Origin: Magnetococcales bacterium
GTDB taxonomy: Bacteria > Pseudomonadota > Magnetococcia > Magnetococcales > JADFZT01
Direction: 5' to 3'
DNA: 47,915 bases
NCBI GenBank assembly: GCA_015232395.1
Contig: JADFZT010000034.1
Span: forward strand, 1-47,915
Each line of letters starts with the position of its first letter. The first letter of the stretch is position 1. Position numbers and translations under genes: made by a program. Positions 24,938 to 34,382 of this stretch are shown in pieces. Under the pieces are notes generated by a model. The model worked only from the letters and a program-made list of their open reading frames with translations, searched no databases and was not told the DNA's origin.

Positions 24938-27454
24938 TTAGCGTACCTGGCTGAGCTTGTCCAACAGCCTGAAGAGGTCCTGGAAGTGGCTGACAAAATT
25001 TTTATTTTCTTCTTCAATCTGTTGGTTGACCTCTTCCAGAGTGATTTTTGGGGTCGCCTCGTCATCTGAATCATCATCAAAAAGATCGAACACATCGTCC
25101 TCCGCTTCTTCCGCTTCCTGAGCCAGTTGATCCCGTTCACTGATCAAGCGGGCGATGGTTGTGGCGGATTGGTGCATCTCTTCCTGAACAGTGACCAACT
25201 CCTTAAAATCAGTCCGTTTACCGTAGAGCATCTCCCCGGTTCGACTACGCCATTTACCCAGGGAAGTCTCTTCTACAGAGAGCACCTGATCGGACTGAAT
25301 CGTGGAGCGTCCACATTTCCAGTTTTCGATCTGCTCCATCAGGGAGAGATATTCTGATTTGAAGGTTTGGATGTCGAAGGCGGGGCAGGAGATGGTAAAC
25401 CCGGAGGCGTTGATGATGAGATCGTCGGTGGACATCCGGGCCAGCTGGATCAGTTTGCCGGTATTTTGAGCCGAGCCACTGGAGTGCTTGGAAATTTGAA
25501 TCAACTGTAAGGTTTTTTTCTGGACGTTGATGGCGCTTTCCAGCACTTCGTGGGCAGAATTTTGCACTTGTTTGGTTTTGAACGCAGCACCAGAGCTGCC
25601 CTCCATCACCTGAATGGCGCTGGAGGAGGCTTCGTTGGCTTCTCCAGCAATTTTTTGGGTGTTGTCGGAAGCTTGGTTTGCGGCTTCGGCCACTTCAATG
25701 GCCGCATTGCCCAGATTGGCGGCGTTGCTGGTCACCTCTTCAGAGGCCTTGGCTACCCCATCCATGGAGTTGGCGATATCCTGAATCAGGTCTGACTGAT
25801 CAGCTACCGATTGGGTGATCTCTTCGTTGGCTTTGCGGACCAGATTCATTCCTGTGGCCATGGAGCGGGTGGATTCCGCTACCCGGCCTGCCTGGGATTG
25901 AATCTCCTCGATCTTTTCGGCAATCATGCGGGTGGCATTCTCAGTAGCCCGGGCAAGATCCTTGACCTCGTTGGCCACCACCGCAAACCCTTTGCCAAAC
26001 TCACCGGCTCCGGCAGCTTCGATGGCGGCGTTCAAAGCCAGCATTTGCGTCTGCTCGGCGATGCTGTTGATCACCTCCACCACATTTTCAATCTCCCGAG
26101 CCGAGCCGTAGAGGGATTCCATCGCCTCCAGGGTCTGGTAGCTGCTTTGGCTCGCCTGATCAGACTCCGATTGGGCTGTTTCGCACTGCTTGCGCACACC
26201 CACCAGAGCGAGGCGAATTTTGGAGACTGAGTCGGTAACGGATTGCACCGAGGCGTTCACCTGTACCAGATTGTCGTTCACCCCGTGGAGGTCGTTACTC
26301 ATCTGCTGGGCAGAAGTGGCGACCATGCTGACGCTTTGGCTGGCCTCCTGGGAGGCTGAGGCGATGGTGCGGATATTATTGGAAAATCGGTCGATGGCCT
26401 GGGAAGCCTTTTGGACGTCGTCGGTGGATTCCTCTGCCTTGGATTTGAGAATATTGGTTTCGTCGTGGAGATAGCTGTTGAGGGCCAGCACCTCTTCGGA
26501 GAGCTGCTTGGAATCAAGCGTATCCTTCTCCAGAGTGTTTTTGATTTCGGAAAGCTGTTCGGTGAGGATGTCGACAGTTTCTGACTGAAGAAAGACCGCC
26601 TGGACCGTGCGCACCAGGTTTTCGGTCATCAAGGCAAAAGCCTTATAGATCCGGCCCAGTTCATCCATCTCGCCGATGCCGGAGGTGTCGGTCTGAAAGG
26701 TCAGATCACCACCGGATATTTTTTCGGTCATGTCGATGATCTGTTTGGCCTGACAGCGAAAACGCCGTAACAGGATCGTCAGCCCCGCTCCCAATACCAT
26801 CAGGGTCAGAAAGATCAAAAAGGTGAAAAACAGCAATCTTTCCCGGAATGAATCATCACCTGCCTGAACCTGTTGCAGCTTTGCTTCCATGCGCTGATCG
26901 ATGGATTTTTTGATCGTTTCGATCAACACCCCCATGGCTTTGGTGGGCCCCCGATCCATGCCTCGCACCAGATGATCCACCTGTCGGTGACCGAGGGGAT
27001 CCTGACCGTCAAATCGAAGCAAAGCATCCTCATACGCTTTACCCAGACGTTCGTGTTGTTGGATCAGTGCGGTGACCAAGGGGCCGATTTCATTGTCGAA
27101 CCCCAGTGTTTTCGTCTCTTGACCAACCTTCCCGAGAAGCTCTCGAACGTTGTTTTCCTCATTGCGAAATTGGCGTTGATATTTTTCAAAGTCTTTGGGG
27201 TTCCAGCCTCGCAGGAGAATGTTTTTCCACTCCTGGACCTGTTTTTTAAAATGGAATTGGCTCTGGTGGGCATGGTCCAGAAGATTGGACATGGCGGTGG
27301 TTTCCGAGGAGTCGAGCATGCGGCCTCGGATCAGGGCAGTGCCTTCGATACCGTAGGAGATGACCGTTGAGAGGATCAGAAAAATCAGGAAGCCGGTGAG
27401 GATAATGATCCGGGTGGAAAAATTGACGGGTATGAGCTGCATCAGATGTTTCAT
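24938..27454 (-). CDS. Methyl-accepting chemotaxis protein
   Basis: An 838-aa transmembrane chemoreceptor. TM1 is at about 15-35, a mainly helical periplasmic sensor of about 170 residues follows (possible four-helix bundle), TM2 is at about 207-230, then a HAMP domain and a long signalling coiled coil. The conserved hairpin [19 protein letters not shown] and following [15 protein letters not shown] is clear. After the signalling domain a ~130-residue tail resembles a CZB domain but with Ser in place of its Cys (TSLGKW), followed by an acidic segment ([14 protein letters not shown]). The ATG at 27454 has a GGGGAG ribosome site 8 nt upstream; the 12 extra codons of open frame do not. The ligand is unknown. 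Confidence 0.94.
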   Translation of the reverse strand: MKHLMQLIPVNFSTRIIILTGFLIFLILSTVISYGIEGTALIRGRMLDSSETTAMSNLLDHAHQSQFHFKKQVQEWKNILLRGWNPKDFEKYQRQFRNEENNVRELLGKVGQETKTLGFDNEIGPLVTALIQQHERLGKAYEDALLRFDGQDPLGHRQVDHLVRGMDRGPTKAMGVLIETIKKSIDQRMEAKLQQVQAGDDSFRERLLFFTFLIFLTLMVLGAGLTILLRRFRCQAKQIIDMTEKISGGDLTFQTDTSGIGEMDELGRIYKAFALMTENLVRTVQAVFLQSETVDILTEQLSEIKNTLEKDTLDSKQLSEEVLALNSYLHDETNILKSKAEESTDDVQKASQAIDRFSNNIRTIASASQEASQSVSMVATSAQQMSNDLHGVNDNLVQVNASVQSVTDSVSKIRLALVGVRKQCETAQSESDQASQSSYQTLEAMESLYGSAREIENVVEVINSIAEQTQMLALNAAIEAAGAGEFGKGFAVVANEVKDLARATENATRMIAEKIEEIQSQAGRVAESTRSMATGMNLVRKANEEITQSVADQSDLIQDIANSMDGVAKASEEVTSNAANLGNAAIEVAEAANQASDNTQKIAGEANEASSSAIQVMEGSSGAAFKTKQVQNSAHEVLESAINVQKKTLQLIQISKHSSGSAQNTGKLIQLARMSTDDLIINASGFTISCPAFDIQTFKSEYLSLMEQIENWKCGRSTIQSDQVLSVEETSLGKWRSRTGEMLYGKRTDFKELVTVQEEMHQSATTIARLISERDQLAQEAEEAEDDVFDLFDDDSDDEATPKITLEEVNQQIEEENKNFVSHFQDLFRLLDKLSQVR

Positions 27455-27656
27455 CAGGGGTGCTCCCCAGGAATTGCGAATAAGAGCCATTATGGTTGTT
27501 TATTGCTATTGAAATCAATGGATAGGCGGAAGTTTTTAACCAGTAAGGAAGAGCGATAGTCAAAGGGGGGTGTCTGATTCAGCCAGGGAGGGTAGATCGT
27601 CATTAGGAGAAGGAGGGAGGATTGGATGAGGAGGGCTTAAGGGGGGGACGGTTCTC

Positions 27657-27675
27657 CCTCTCCTGTATGGAGAGG
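27657..27675 (-). terminator. Small hairpin after the GNAT gene
   Basis: A 7-bp perfect stem (CCTCTCC/GGAGAGG) with a 5-nt loop lies about 60 nt past the stop of the GNAT gene. No T tract follows, so an intrinsic terminator is only possible. Confidence 0.3.
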
Positions 27676-27735
27676 AAGAGGTTTCAATCATGATGGCAGC
27701 TGATTACCGATGGACCGGCATCAAGGTATGATGGG

Positions 27736-28281
27736 CTATCGTGGCTCGGGTTGGTTGTTGAATTCAGGGGCCAGGAGTCCATAAAAAAGGGAATCGGTCC
27801 ACCCTCCTTCCGTCCAGTGGGTTTGTCGGTGGGTTCCCTCCAGGGTGAAGCCAAGATGGTCGAAAAAACATTTTTTATCGTTGTCGATGCTATAAATTTC
27901 CGCCCAAATCCGGTGGAGTGATAACTCCTCAAAACCATATTTCAGCAATACCCGGGCGGCATCCAGGGCGTAGTGATCGTCGATGTAGAGGTCGTCGTGG
28001 CCGATATAGATGGACAAATCGGCGTTGCGGTTGATTCCGTCGATATAGCAGAGCCCGGCAGCCCCCAAGAGTTGATTATCGGCCAGGGAGACGATGGCAA
28101 ACATGCGGGTGTTGGGATCCCCCAGCACCACTTTTTCGAACCAACGCTCCTGCTGGGCCATGGAAAGCTCCCGATATTCCCGAAAATAGCGGCGGAATTT
28201 CGGTTTGTTGCGCCAATTGAGGAGGGGTTTGAGATCATCGCGTTCGATGGCGCGAAGGCCGGTATGTTTTCCAGTCAGCAT
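27736..28281 (-). CDS. GNAT acetyltransferase of the sugar island (PseH-like)
   Basis: 181 aa of the RimJ/RimL-like GNAT fold. The strand-helix core AGLCYIDGINRNADLSIYIG leads to the CoA-binding helix region DDHYALDAARVLLKYGF, and the end has IYSIDNDKKCFFDHLGF, the usual motif B area. It is 6 nt after the NeuB/PseI-family gene in one operon, so acetylation of an amino sugar on the way to a nonulosonic acid (PseH role) is the best guess. N-acetylation of another nucleotide sugar is possible. Confidence 0.78.
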   Translation of the reverse strand: MLTGKHTGLRAIERDDLKPLLNWRNKPKFRRYFREYRELSMAQQERWFEKVVLGDPNTRMFAIVSLADNQLLGAAGLCYIDGINRNADLSIYIGHDDLYIDDHYALDAARVLLKYGFEELSLHRIWAEIYSIDNDKKCFFDHLGFTLEGTHRQTHWTEGGWTDSLFYGLLAPEFNNQPEPR

Positions 28282-28287
28282 GGTCTT

Positions 28288-29373
28288 TTACTCTTTTCCC
28301 GCAAGATCGCTTATCCAGAGGGTTTCCCCAGCCACTTTATCTACCCGTAGTCGCCTGCCAAGAACCTCTGCCAGTCGATAGGGGGGCAGGCTGTCGGCGG
28401 GGGCTGGGCGCAGGCTTTCCAGGTGTGTGGCGTCGAGTAGCGTTCCTGCTGGCAGATTCCGACACAATCGCAGGCAGCGGCGCTGGACGATGACAGTGTC
28501 AGTTTCATTGGCTTCAATGCGTTTGATACCGTCTCCCAGGGCCATCTCCAGCTCCCGGCTGCGATCCACCATCTCCCGCCAGGTTTGGGGATTCATGGAA
28601 AAGCCGTGGTCCGGGCCGTTGCGGTGGTTGTCGTCGGTAAAATGTTTTTCGATCACCCGGGCGCCCAGAGCGATAGCTCCCAGTACCGCACTGTGTCCCG
28701 GGGTGTGGTCCGAAAGCCCCAGCACCATGCCGGGATAGTGAATCCGGAAGCTTTCCAGCACCCGGAGGTTGACGCTACGGAAATTATCCAGGCTTCCGGT
28801 ATAGTTGGTGTTGCACTGCATGAGGCCGAGCTGGGGGTTGACTTTGAGCACGGCCGCCACTGCCCGCTCCACATCTGCCAGGGTAGCCGCACCTGTGGCC
28901 AGAAAGAGCGGCTTTCCCCTTTGGGATACCTGCTGGATAAAGTCGGGCCAGGTGATGTCCCCGGAGCCGATTTTATAAGCCCGCACCAGGGCGTCGACCT
29001 CTTCCACGGCAGCGAGATCATAAGGAGTGGTCATAAACTCCACATCAGCCCCCCTGGCGGTTTCAGCCAGAGCTTCATTCCAGCTGCGGTTGAATTCATA
29101 CTGTTCATAAATCTGATAGACCGGCTTGTCCCACTTTTCCTGGTGGGACATCTGCCCCCCCAAATTTCGGAAGCCGTGGTCGCTGACGATATCCTTGGCC
29201 AAAAAATGTTGAAACTTGACCGCATCCGCCCCCGCCTCCCGGGCCAGATGAATGAGATCCTGAGCCCGGGCCAGATCGCCGTCGTGGTTGGAGGCGATAT
29301 CCGCGATAAAATAGGCTGGAGCGCCAAGGGAAATTTCCCGCTCGCCAATGTGCAGTGTCGAATGATAATTCAT
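28288..29373 (-). CDS. NeuB/PseI-family nonulosonic acid synthase
   Basis: 361 aa. An N-terminal TIM-barrel of the NeuB family (FIADIASNHDGDLARAQ, ADAVKFQ, EFMTTPYDL, KIGSGDI, GLSDHTPGH, VIEKHFT, GPDHGFSMNP) is followed by a C-terminal SAF (antifreeze-like) domain from about 295 (CLRLCRNLPAGTLL to VLGRRLRVDKVAGE). Such enzymes condense phosphoenolpyruvate with a 6-carbon amino sugar to make sialic, legionaminic or pseudaminic acids. With PseB and a PseH-like GNAT in the same island, the pseudaminate type is favoured, but the substrate cannot be fixed from motifs. The start overlaps the stop of the upstream RmlD-like gene (ATGA). Confidence 0.88.
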   Translation of the reverse strand: MNYHSTLHIGEREISLGAPAYFIADIASNHDGDLARAQDLIHLAREAGADAVKFQHFLAKDIVSDHGFRNLGGQMSHQEKWDKPVYQIYEQYEFNRSWNEALAETARGADVEFMTTPYDLAAVEEVDALVRAYKIGSGDITWPDFIQQVSQRGKPLFLATGAATLADVERAVAAVLKVNPQLGLMQCNTNYTGSLDNFRSVNLRVLESFRIHYPGMVLGLSDHTPGHSAVLGAIALGARVIEKHFTDDNHRNGPDHGFSMNPQTWREMVDRSRELEMALGDGIKRIEANETDTVIVQRRCLRLCRNLPAGTLLDATHLESLRPAPADSLPPYRLAEVLGRRLRVDKVAGETLWISDLAGKE

Positions 29374-30263
29374 GGTGTGGATTTGCGTTCCAGATAAAGG
29401 TTGACCAGTGAGCGAATCACCTGCTCCAGATCCGGCAGGAGATAGCCAAGCCTCTCTTGTGCCCGGCTGACATCCAGCCCCAGGCTCTCCCCCCGTGGGG
29501 TTGGCAGTGAGGTGACCCGACCGATTTTAACGTGGTTCAAGGGGCGTTCCAAGGCTCGGGCCAGGGATTCGACAAACACCTGTTTGCTCACCGCCTCCCG
29601 ACAGCTGACATTGAGAAGACCAAGAACCTCTTGATCCAGGAGATCAAAAAGAATCCGGGCGAAGGCGGGGGTATCCAGGGTGGAGGTGATGAAATCTTCA
29701 AACAGGGTCACGGGCAGGTCGTTGTGTATGGCCGCCATGGCCCATTCGATAAAGGTGGGACGCCCCGGCCAGCCACGAAAGCCGGTGATGTTGGTGCGCA
29801 CCACCAGGGAACCCTCATAGCTTAAGGCAAACCCCTCCCCGGCCTGTTTGGAGCGGGCATAGTCGTTCAGGAGTTGAATGGGATCGGTTTCCCGGTGAAG
29901 TTGATGGCCATCGCCACGATACCAGTGATCGGTGGAGATCTGGATCAACCGGCGTCCCCGCTCCCGACACCACTGGGTGAGGATGGCGACCGCCCGGGCA
30001 TTGATCCGGTAGCTCAATCCTGGATCAGCCGCGCACTGATCCAGGGAGACGAGCCCAGCGGCATTGATCACCACTTGGGGGTCCGCTTCGGTGAGGGTGG
30101 CCAGGATCGAAGCCTCTTTTTCCAGATCGAGGGTGAGATCGCAATGGTGGCGGGCGGCACCAATGATCCCCTGCCCCTGCTCATCCCCCCTCCTCCGCCT
30201 TTTGGCCTCTGCCATGAGAGCCTGGCCCAACATGCCGCTGGCCCCTGTGATGAGGATGGTCAT
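29370..30263 (-). CDS. RmlD-like NAD(P)-dependent sugar reductase
   Basis: 297 aa of the extended SDR family, closest in pattern to dTDP-4-dehydrorhamnose reductase (RmlD). The Rossmann motif is ITGASGMLGQAL, followed by VINAAGLVSLDQCAADP, and a STDHWY segment where RmlD has STDYVF. The YxxxK motif is YARSK. The rest of a rhamnose pathway (RmlA, B, C) is absent here, so it likely reduces another keto sugar of this island. First gene of the minus-strand sugar operon; transcription diverges from 30264-30510. Confidence 0.8.
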   Translation of the reverse strand: MTILITGASGMLGQALMAEAKRRRRGDEQGQGIIGAARHHCDLTLDLEKEASILATLTEADPQVVINAAGLVSLDQCAADPGLSYRINARAVAILTQWCRERGRRLIQISTDHWYRGDGHQLHRETDPIQLLNDYARSKQAGEGFALSYEGSLVVRTNITGFRGWPGRPTFIEWAMAAIHNDLPVTLFEDFITSTLDTPAFARILFDLLDQEVLGLLNVSCREAVSKQVFVESLARALERPLNHVKIGRVTSLPTPRGESLGLDVSRAQERLGYLLPDLEQVIRSLVNLYLERKSTP

Positions 30264-30510
30264 GCCCTGCCCCTGCCCGGTGAGAGAAAAGTGTGGATAT
30301 CAGTCATGGCAGCACAATGGCTGGGCATCCGGGTGGGGTCAAGGAAAGCCCATCCGGGTGACGTTGGGGAGATCGTCAAAAGCCCCTTCACGAATCCTGG
30401 TCTTTTCCTGTTTCAATACGCCCCTTGCGCCCGGAGTGCGTCACCACCGATGATGGTGGGTGGTGACGGAATCGACCGGTGGCTGGGCTCTCCATTTCAG
30501 GAGCGGGTGG

Positions 30511-31311
30511 GTGAAAAAAACGAATTCGGTTTTGGCCATTTTGCAAGCCCGCACCTCCTCCAGCAGACTGCCGGGTAAAGTGCTGCGTCCCCTGCTCGGG
30601 CAACCGATGCTTCAGCGGCAGATTGAGCGAATCCAACGGGCAAGCCTTTTGGATGGGCTGCTGGTGGCGACGAGCCTGAAACCGGAAGATGATGGGGTGG
30701 CCAAGCTTTGTCAGGAAACTGGTCTTCCCTGCTTTCGCGGTAGCCTGGAGGATGTCCTCGACCGCTATTATCAGGCCGCCTGCCGCCATGAACCAACACA
30801 CGTGGTGCGCTTGACCGGGGATTGTCCTCTGGCCGACCCTGAGGTGATCGACCAGGTGATCCGCTGTCACCTGAAGGGAGGGTATGACTACACCTCCAAC
30901 ACCTTTCCCGCCACTTGGCCCGATGGCTTGGATGTGGAGGTGATTCGATTTTCAGCCCTGGAGAGTGCCTGGCAGGAAGCGCGTCTGCCTTCGGAGCGGG
31001 AACATGTCACCCCCTTTGTCAGACACGCTCCCGACCGCTTTGCCATCGGCCATGTGCGACATACCGAAGATCTCTCTCACTGGCGTTGGAGTGTCGATTA
31101 TGGGGAAGATTTCGAATTGATCAGCCGGATTTATGAGGCTCTCCATCCCCAGCAGCCCGATTTTGGTACTGGAAAGATTTTGGAACTCCTGGCGAAAGAT
31201 CCCCAGCTGGCTAAAATCAATCATCACTACACCGCCAACGATGGCTGGTTTAAATCCTTGAACGAAGATGAAGCGTTTCTAGCCGCCAAGAAGCCTCACC
31301 AGGTATCATGA
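30511..31311 (+). CDS. Cytidylyltransferase-like protein (SpsF/PseF-type)
   Basis: 266 aa. The N-terminal nucleotidyltransferase signature is LAILQARTSSSRLPGKVL, then RLTGDCPLADPEVIDQV with the metal-binding Asp. This is the SpsF/CMP-sugar cytidylyltransferase family; an activating role (CMP-sugar formation) for the product of the NeuB-type synthase is plausible. The frame is open 17 codons further upstream, but the GTG at 30511 is chosen because AGGAG lies 7 nt before it and homology starts here. First of five plus-strand genes. SpsF-like proteins in other clusters act on other substrates, so specificity is open. Confidence 0.82.
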   Translation: MKKTNSVLAILQARTSSSRLPGKVLRPLLGQPMLQRQIERIQRASLLDGLLVATSLKPEDDGVAKLCQETGLPCFRGSLEDVLDRYYQAACRHEPTHVVRLTGDCPLADPEVIDQVIRCHLKGGYDYTSNTFPATWPDGLDVEVIRFSALESAWQEARLPSEREHVTPFVRHAPDRFAIGHVRHTEDLSHWRWSVDYGEDFELISRIYEALHPQQPDFGTGKILELLAKDPQLAKINHHYTANDGWFKSLNEDEAFLAAKKPHQVS

Positions 31312-31379
31312 AAGCCAAAAATCATCCCGACTGGAAGGTGCGGGATTCCCAACCATGGAATGGACAAAGAGCGTAAAAC

Positions 31380-32705
31380 ATGAAATCAAATCCCCGCTAC
31401 AAGAGATCCCAGGAACTGCTGAAACGGGCCACCCGCACCATCCCCCTGGGTTCCCAGACCTTCAGTAAATCCCATCAACAGTTTCCCTCGGGAGCCGCAC
31501 CCCTGTTTCTCAGCCATGGCCAGGGGGGGCGGGTGTGGGATGTGGATGACAACAACTATGTGGACCTCATCTGTGGATTGCTGCCGGTGGTGTTGGGCTA
31601 TCGGGATCCGGATGTGGATGCCGCCATCCGTAAGCAGCTGGACCGGGGGATCTGCTTCAGTCTGGCGACGGAGCTGGAGATGGAGCTGGCGGAACGATTG
31701 GTGGAGATCATTCCCTGTGCCGAGGGGGTGCGGTTTGGCAAAAACGGTAGTGACGCCACCTCCGGGGCGATTCGCCTGGCACGGGGGGTGACCGGTCGGG
31801 ATCGGGTGGCGGTGTGTGGCTATCACGGTTGGCAGGATTGGTATATCGGCTCCACCAGCCGGGACAAGGGGGTACCCCGGGCGGTATCGGAGTTGACCCA
31901 CCGTTTTGTCTACAACGACCTGGACGATTTGAACACCTTGCTGAAATCTCATCCGGGGGAGTTTGCTGCGGTGATCATGGAGGGGATCAACAGCGAGGAG
32001 CCCGATCCGGGATATCTGGCGTCGGTCAAGGAGCTGACCCATCAACACGGGGCGCTCTTTATTCTGGATGAGGTTATCACCGGTTTTCGCTTTGCCCTGG
32101 GGGGAGCCCAGGAAATGTTTGAAGTGACCCCGGATCTGGCCTGCTTTGGCAAATCCATGGCCAACGGCATGCCTCTTTCAGCTGTGGTGGGGCGGGCTGA
32201 CCTGATGGCCCAGATGGAGGAGATCTTTTTTTCCTCCACCTTTGGCGGCGAAACCCTCTCCCTGGCAGCCGCTATCGCCGTGGTGGATAAAATGAAACAG
32301 GGGGAGGTGATCAAGGGGTTGTGGGCCAAGGGGAAGCGTCTGGCTTTCGGAGTGCAAATGCTGTTGGACAGCTCCGGTTTGGGAGAGTTGATCACCCTCC
32401 ACGGCATGTCCCCCTGGAAGCTGATCGCCTTTCACGATCATCCCCAGGCTCGGGCCCAGGCCATCCGGACCCTCTTTATCCGGGAGATGCTGGAAAACGG
32501 CATCCTGATCGGCAGCAGCCACAACCTCTGCCACGCCCACGATGATGACGATCTCGAACGGGTGTTGAAGGCTTGGCGAAATAGTCTCGCTGTGATGTTC
32601 GTGGAGCTGGATACGGGGAAGCTGGAAGAGCGCCTCGAAGGCCCGGTGATTGAGCCGGTCTTTACGGTTCGCGGTGGGGGGGGAAATCCCACGGCGGGCC
32701 GGTGA
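31380..32705 (+). CDS. Class III PLP aminotransferase (GSA-aminomutase-like)
   Basis: 441 aa. PLP-binding features include KNGSDATSGAIRLAR, the Asp of ILDEVITGFR (Asp230) and the Schiff-base Lys258 in CFGKSMANGMP. The fold is that of glutamate-1-semialdehyde 2,1-aminomutase, but the gene stands in a sugar cluster, where class III members transaminate sugar or small-molecule precursors. It could replace the DegT-type PseC that is missing here; that is inference. The gap to the upstream gene is 68 nt. Confidence 0.83.
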   Translation: MKSNPRYKRSQELLKRATRTIPLGSQTFSKSHQQFPSGAAPLFLSHGQGGRVWDVDDNNYVDLICGLLPVVLGYRDPDVDAAIRKQLDRGICFSLATELEMELAERLVEIIPCAEGVRFGKNGSDATSGAIRLARGVTGRDRVAVCGYHGWQDWYIGSTSRDKGVPRAVSELTHRFVYNDLDDLNTLLKSHPGEFAAVIMEGINSEEPDPGYLASVKELTHQHGALFILDEVITGFRFALGGAQEMFEVTPDLACFGKSMANGMPLSAVVGRADLMAQMEEIFFSSTFGGETLSLAAAIAVVDKMKQGEVIKGLWAKGKRLAFGVQMLLDSSGLGELITLHGMSPWKLIAFHDHPQARAQAIRTLFIREMLENGILIGSSHNLCHAHDDDDLERVLKAWRNSLAVMFVELDTGKLEERLEGPVIEPVFTVRGGGGNPTAGR

Positions 32706-32807
32706 TGTGTGTGTCGGTTTGGTGATATGTGAGTCGGATCGCTGATGTCTGGGGCGGGTCTGGGGATTCGTTACCTGGATGGTGTGTTGGGATGGGGGAG
32801 GTGTGGG

Positions 32808-34328
32808 GTGAAAGGCAAAAGGGTTTTGATCTTTCAACAGCGGGCCTGGGGCGTTGGGGCGGGGCACTATTTTGCCAAGAGGCTCCAGGAAGAGGGGGCC
32901 GAGTTGGCCGCCCTCACCCTTAAACAATCCACCCACGCCTTCACCCTCTCCCAAAAGGAGGTTCACTATCAGCTGGTGGTCAACAACGACCAGCTGATGA
33001 TGGATCCCAAGGCCTATCTGGGGGAGGATGACTATTCCCTGGAGGAGATCTGCCAGGAGCTGGGGGAGGATTCCATCTGGCCCATGGTTCAATCCCTGCG
33101 CAACCACGTCAAATCCTATCAGGACAAGTTTTACTATAGCTTTCGGCAAAACCTTCCGGATGAGGAGATCATCGACTATGTGAAGGCGGTCTATAAATGT
33201 GCCCGCCATATCTTTGATGAGTTCAACCCCCAGGTGATTTTGGGGCTTAATTTTGTCGCCCTGCCACAAATTTTTTTCAGCCTGTATGCCCGAACCCGGG
33301 GATGCCGGTTTGTGGCGATACACGACTCCAAGGTGCAGGGGATCTCCATCTTTTCGACGGATCATCGCTATACCGAAGGGAGCTTTCACCGCAGGCTGGA
33401 GGCGTTGAATCAGGGTCAGGTGGAGAGTGACAACCGGCAGCGGGCCAAGGGGTATATCGCGGGGTTTCGCGACTCTTTCAAAATTCCCCTCACCGAAACC
33501 CCTCCCCCCCCCATGAGTGCCTACGAAAAATTCAAGGATCTCCTACGCCCCTACATCGATACCGTCTATTGGCTGCGCAGCAAGCCGGTCAACCGCATGG
33601 CCAATTTTGGTCCCACCATCGACCACCCCACCCCCCGGATTATCGTTCGGGATCACTATAGCCGAAAACGCTATCGCCGGAGCGCTGAAAACCGCCGCTA
33701 TTTTCCGGTGGAGGGGTTGAGCAAATATGTCTATTTCCCCCTTCAGGTGCAGCCGGAGCACTCCATCGATGTCGCGGCCCCCTATTTCAGCAATCAGATC
33801 GAAACCGCCCGGCTGTTGGCGATGTCCCTCCCGGGAGATTATGTCCTCGCGGTGAAGGATCATCCGGCCATGGCCGAGCTGCGTCCCCCTTCCTACCTGG
33901 AAAAGGTGGCCCGCACCCCCAACGTCAAGCTGCTGGATTTTCGCATTCCTTCGGAGCGCTTGTTAAAGGGGGCGGCTCTGGTGATCAGCCCCAACTCCAC
34001 CACGCTTTCTGAAGCCACCTTTTTTCACATTCCAGCGATCCAGCTGGGAGATCTGGGCACCACCCTCAAGCTTCCCAACGTCTTTTTTCACAGCGATATT
34101 CGCTCCATAGCGACCAAAATCAAAACGCTTCTCGCCACCGATTTTCACACTGAGGCCTATGAGCGACAGCTGGAAAATTTTGTCGCTGCCGCCTTCGATA
34201 CCGGTCTCACCTGCGACTATTATGGCAAGGGTTCTGATGGCCAACCCGCCATGGAAGAGCTGTATCAGGGCTATAGGCGGGAGGTGGTGCAGATTTTTGC
34301 CCAGGAAAAAGGATCAGACCCATCATGA
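32808..34328 (+). CDS. Capsule-synthesis-like glycosyltransferase
   Basis: 506 aa, not closely recognised. The C-terminal half has the pattern of capsular polysaccharide (KpsS/KpsC-like, Capsule_synth) proteins: YFPLQVQPEHSIDV, then AVKDHPAM and VVISPNSTTLSEA-like sequence (LVISPNSTTLSEATFFHIPA) for nucleotide-sugar binding. Such enzymes use CMP-activated acidic sugars, which fits the NeuB/cytidylyltransferase neighbours. The N-terminal ~200 residues look like an additional acceptor-binding domain. The start chosen is GTG with GGGGGAGG about 7 nt before it, at VKGKRVLIFQQ; the frame is open 21 codons upstream. Confidence 0.68.
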   Translation: MKGKRVLIFQQRAWGVGAGHYFAKRLQEEGAELAALTLKQSTHAFTLSQKEVHYQLVVNNDQLMMDPKAYLGEDDYSLEEICQELGEDSIWPMVQSLRNHVKSYQDKFYYSFRQNLPDEEIIDYVKAVYKCARHIFDEFNPQVILGLNFVALPQIFFSLYARTRGCRFVAIHDSKVQGISIFSTDHRYTEGSFHRRLEALNQGQVESDNRQRAKGYIAGFRDSFKIPLTETPPPPMSAYEKFKDLLRPYIDTVYWLRSKPVNRMANFGPTIDHPTPRIIVRDHYSRKRYRRSAENRRYFPVEGLSKYVYFPLQVQPEHSIDVAAPYFSNQIETARLLAMSLPGDYVLAVKDHPAMAELRPPSYLEKVARTPNVKLLDFRIPSERLLKGAALVISPNSTTLSEATFFHIPAIQLGDLGTTLKLPNVFFHSDIRSIATKIKTLLATDFHTEAYERQLENFVAAAFDTGLTCDYYGKGSDGQPAMEELYQGYRREVVQIFAQEKGSDPS

Positions 34329-34382
34329 AACATATAGTCGTGATATCCCGTCAGATATCCCCACCATCCTGAGCCTGCCCCC

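Noticed and set aside
32178-33389. Minus-strand open frame across the aminotransferase and capsule-like genes
   Set aside because: Overlaps two sound plus-strand genes and shows no domain.
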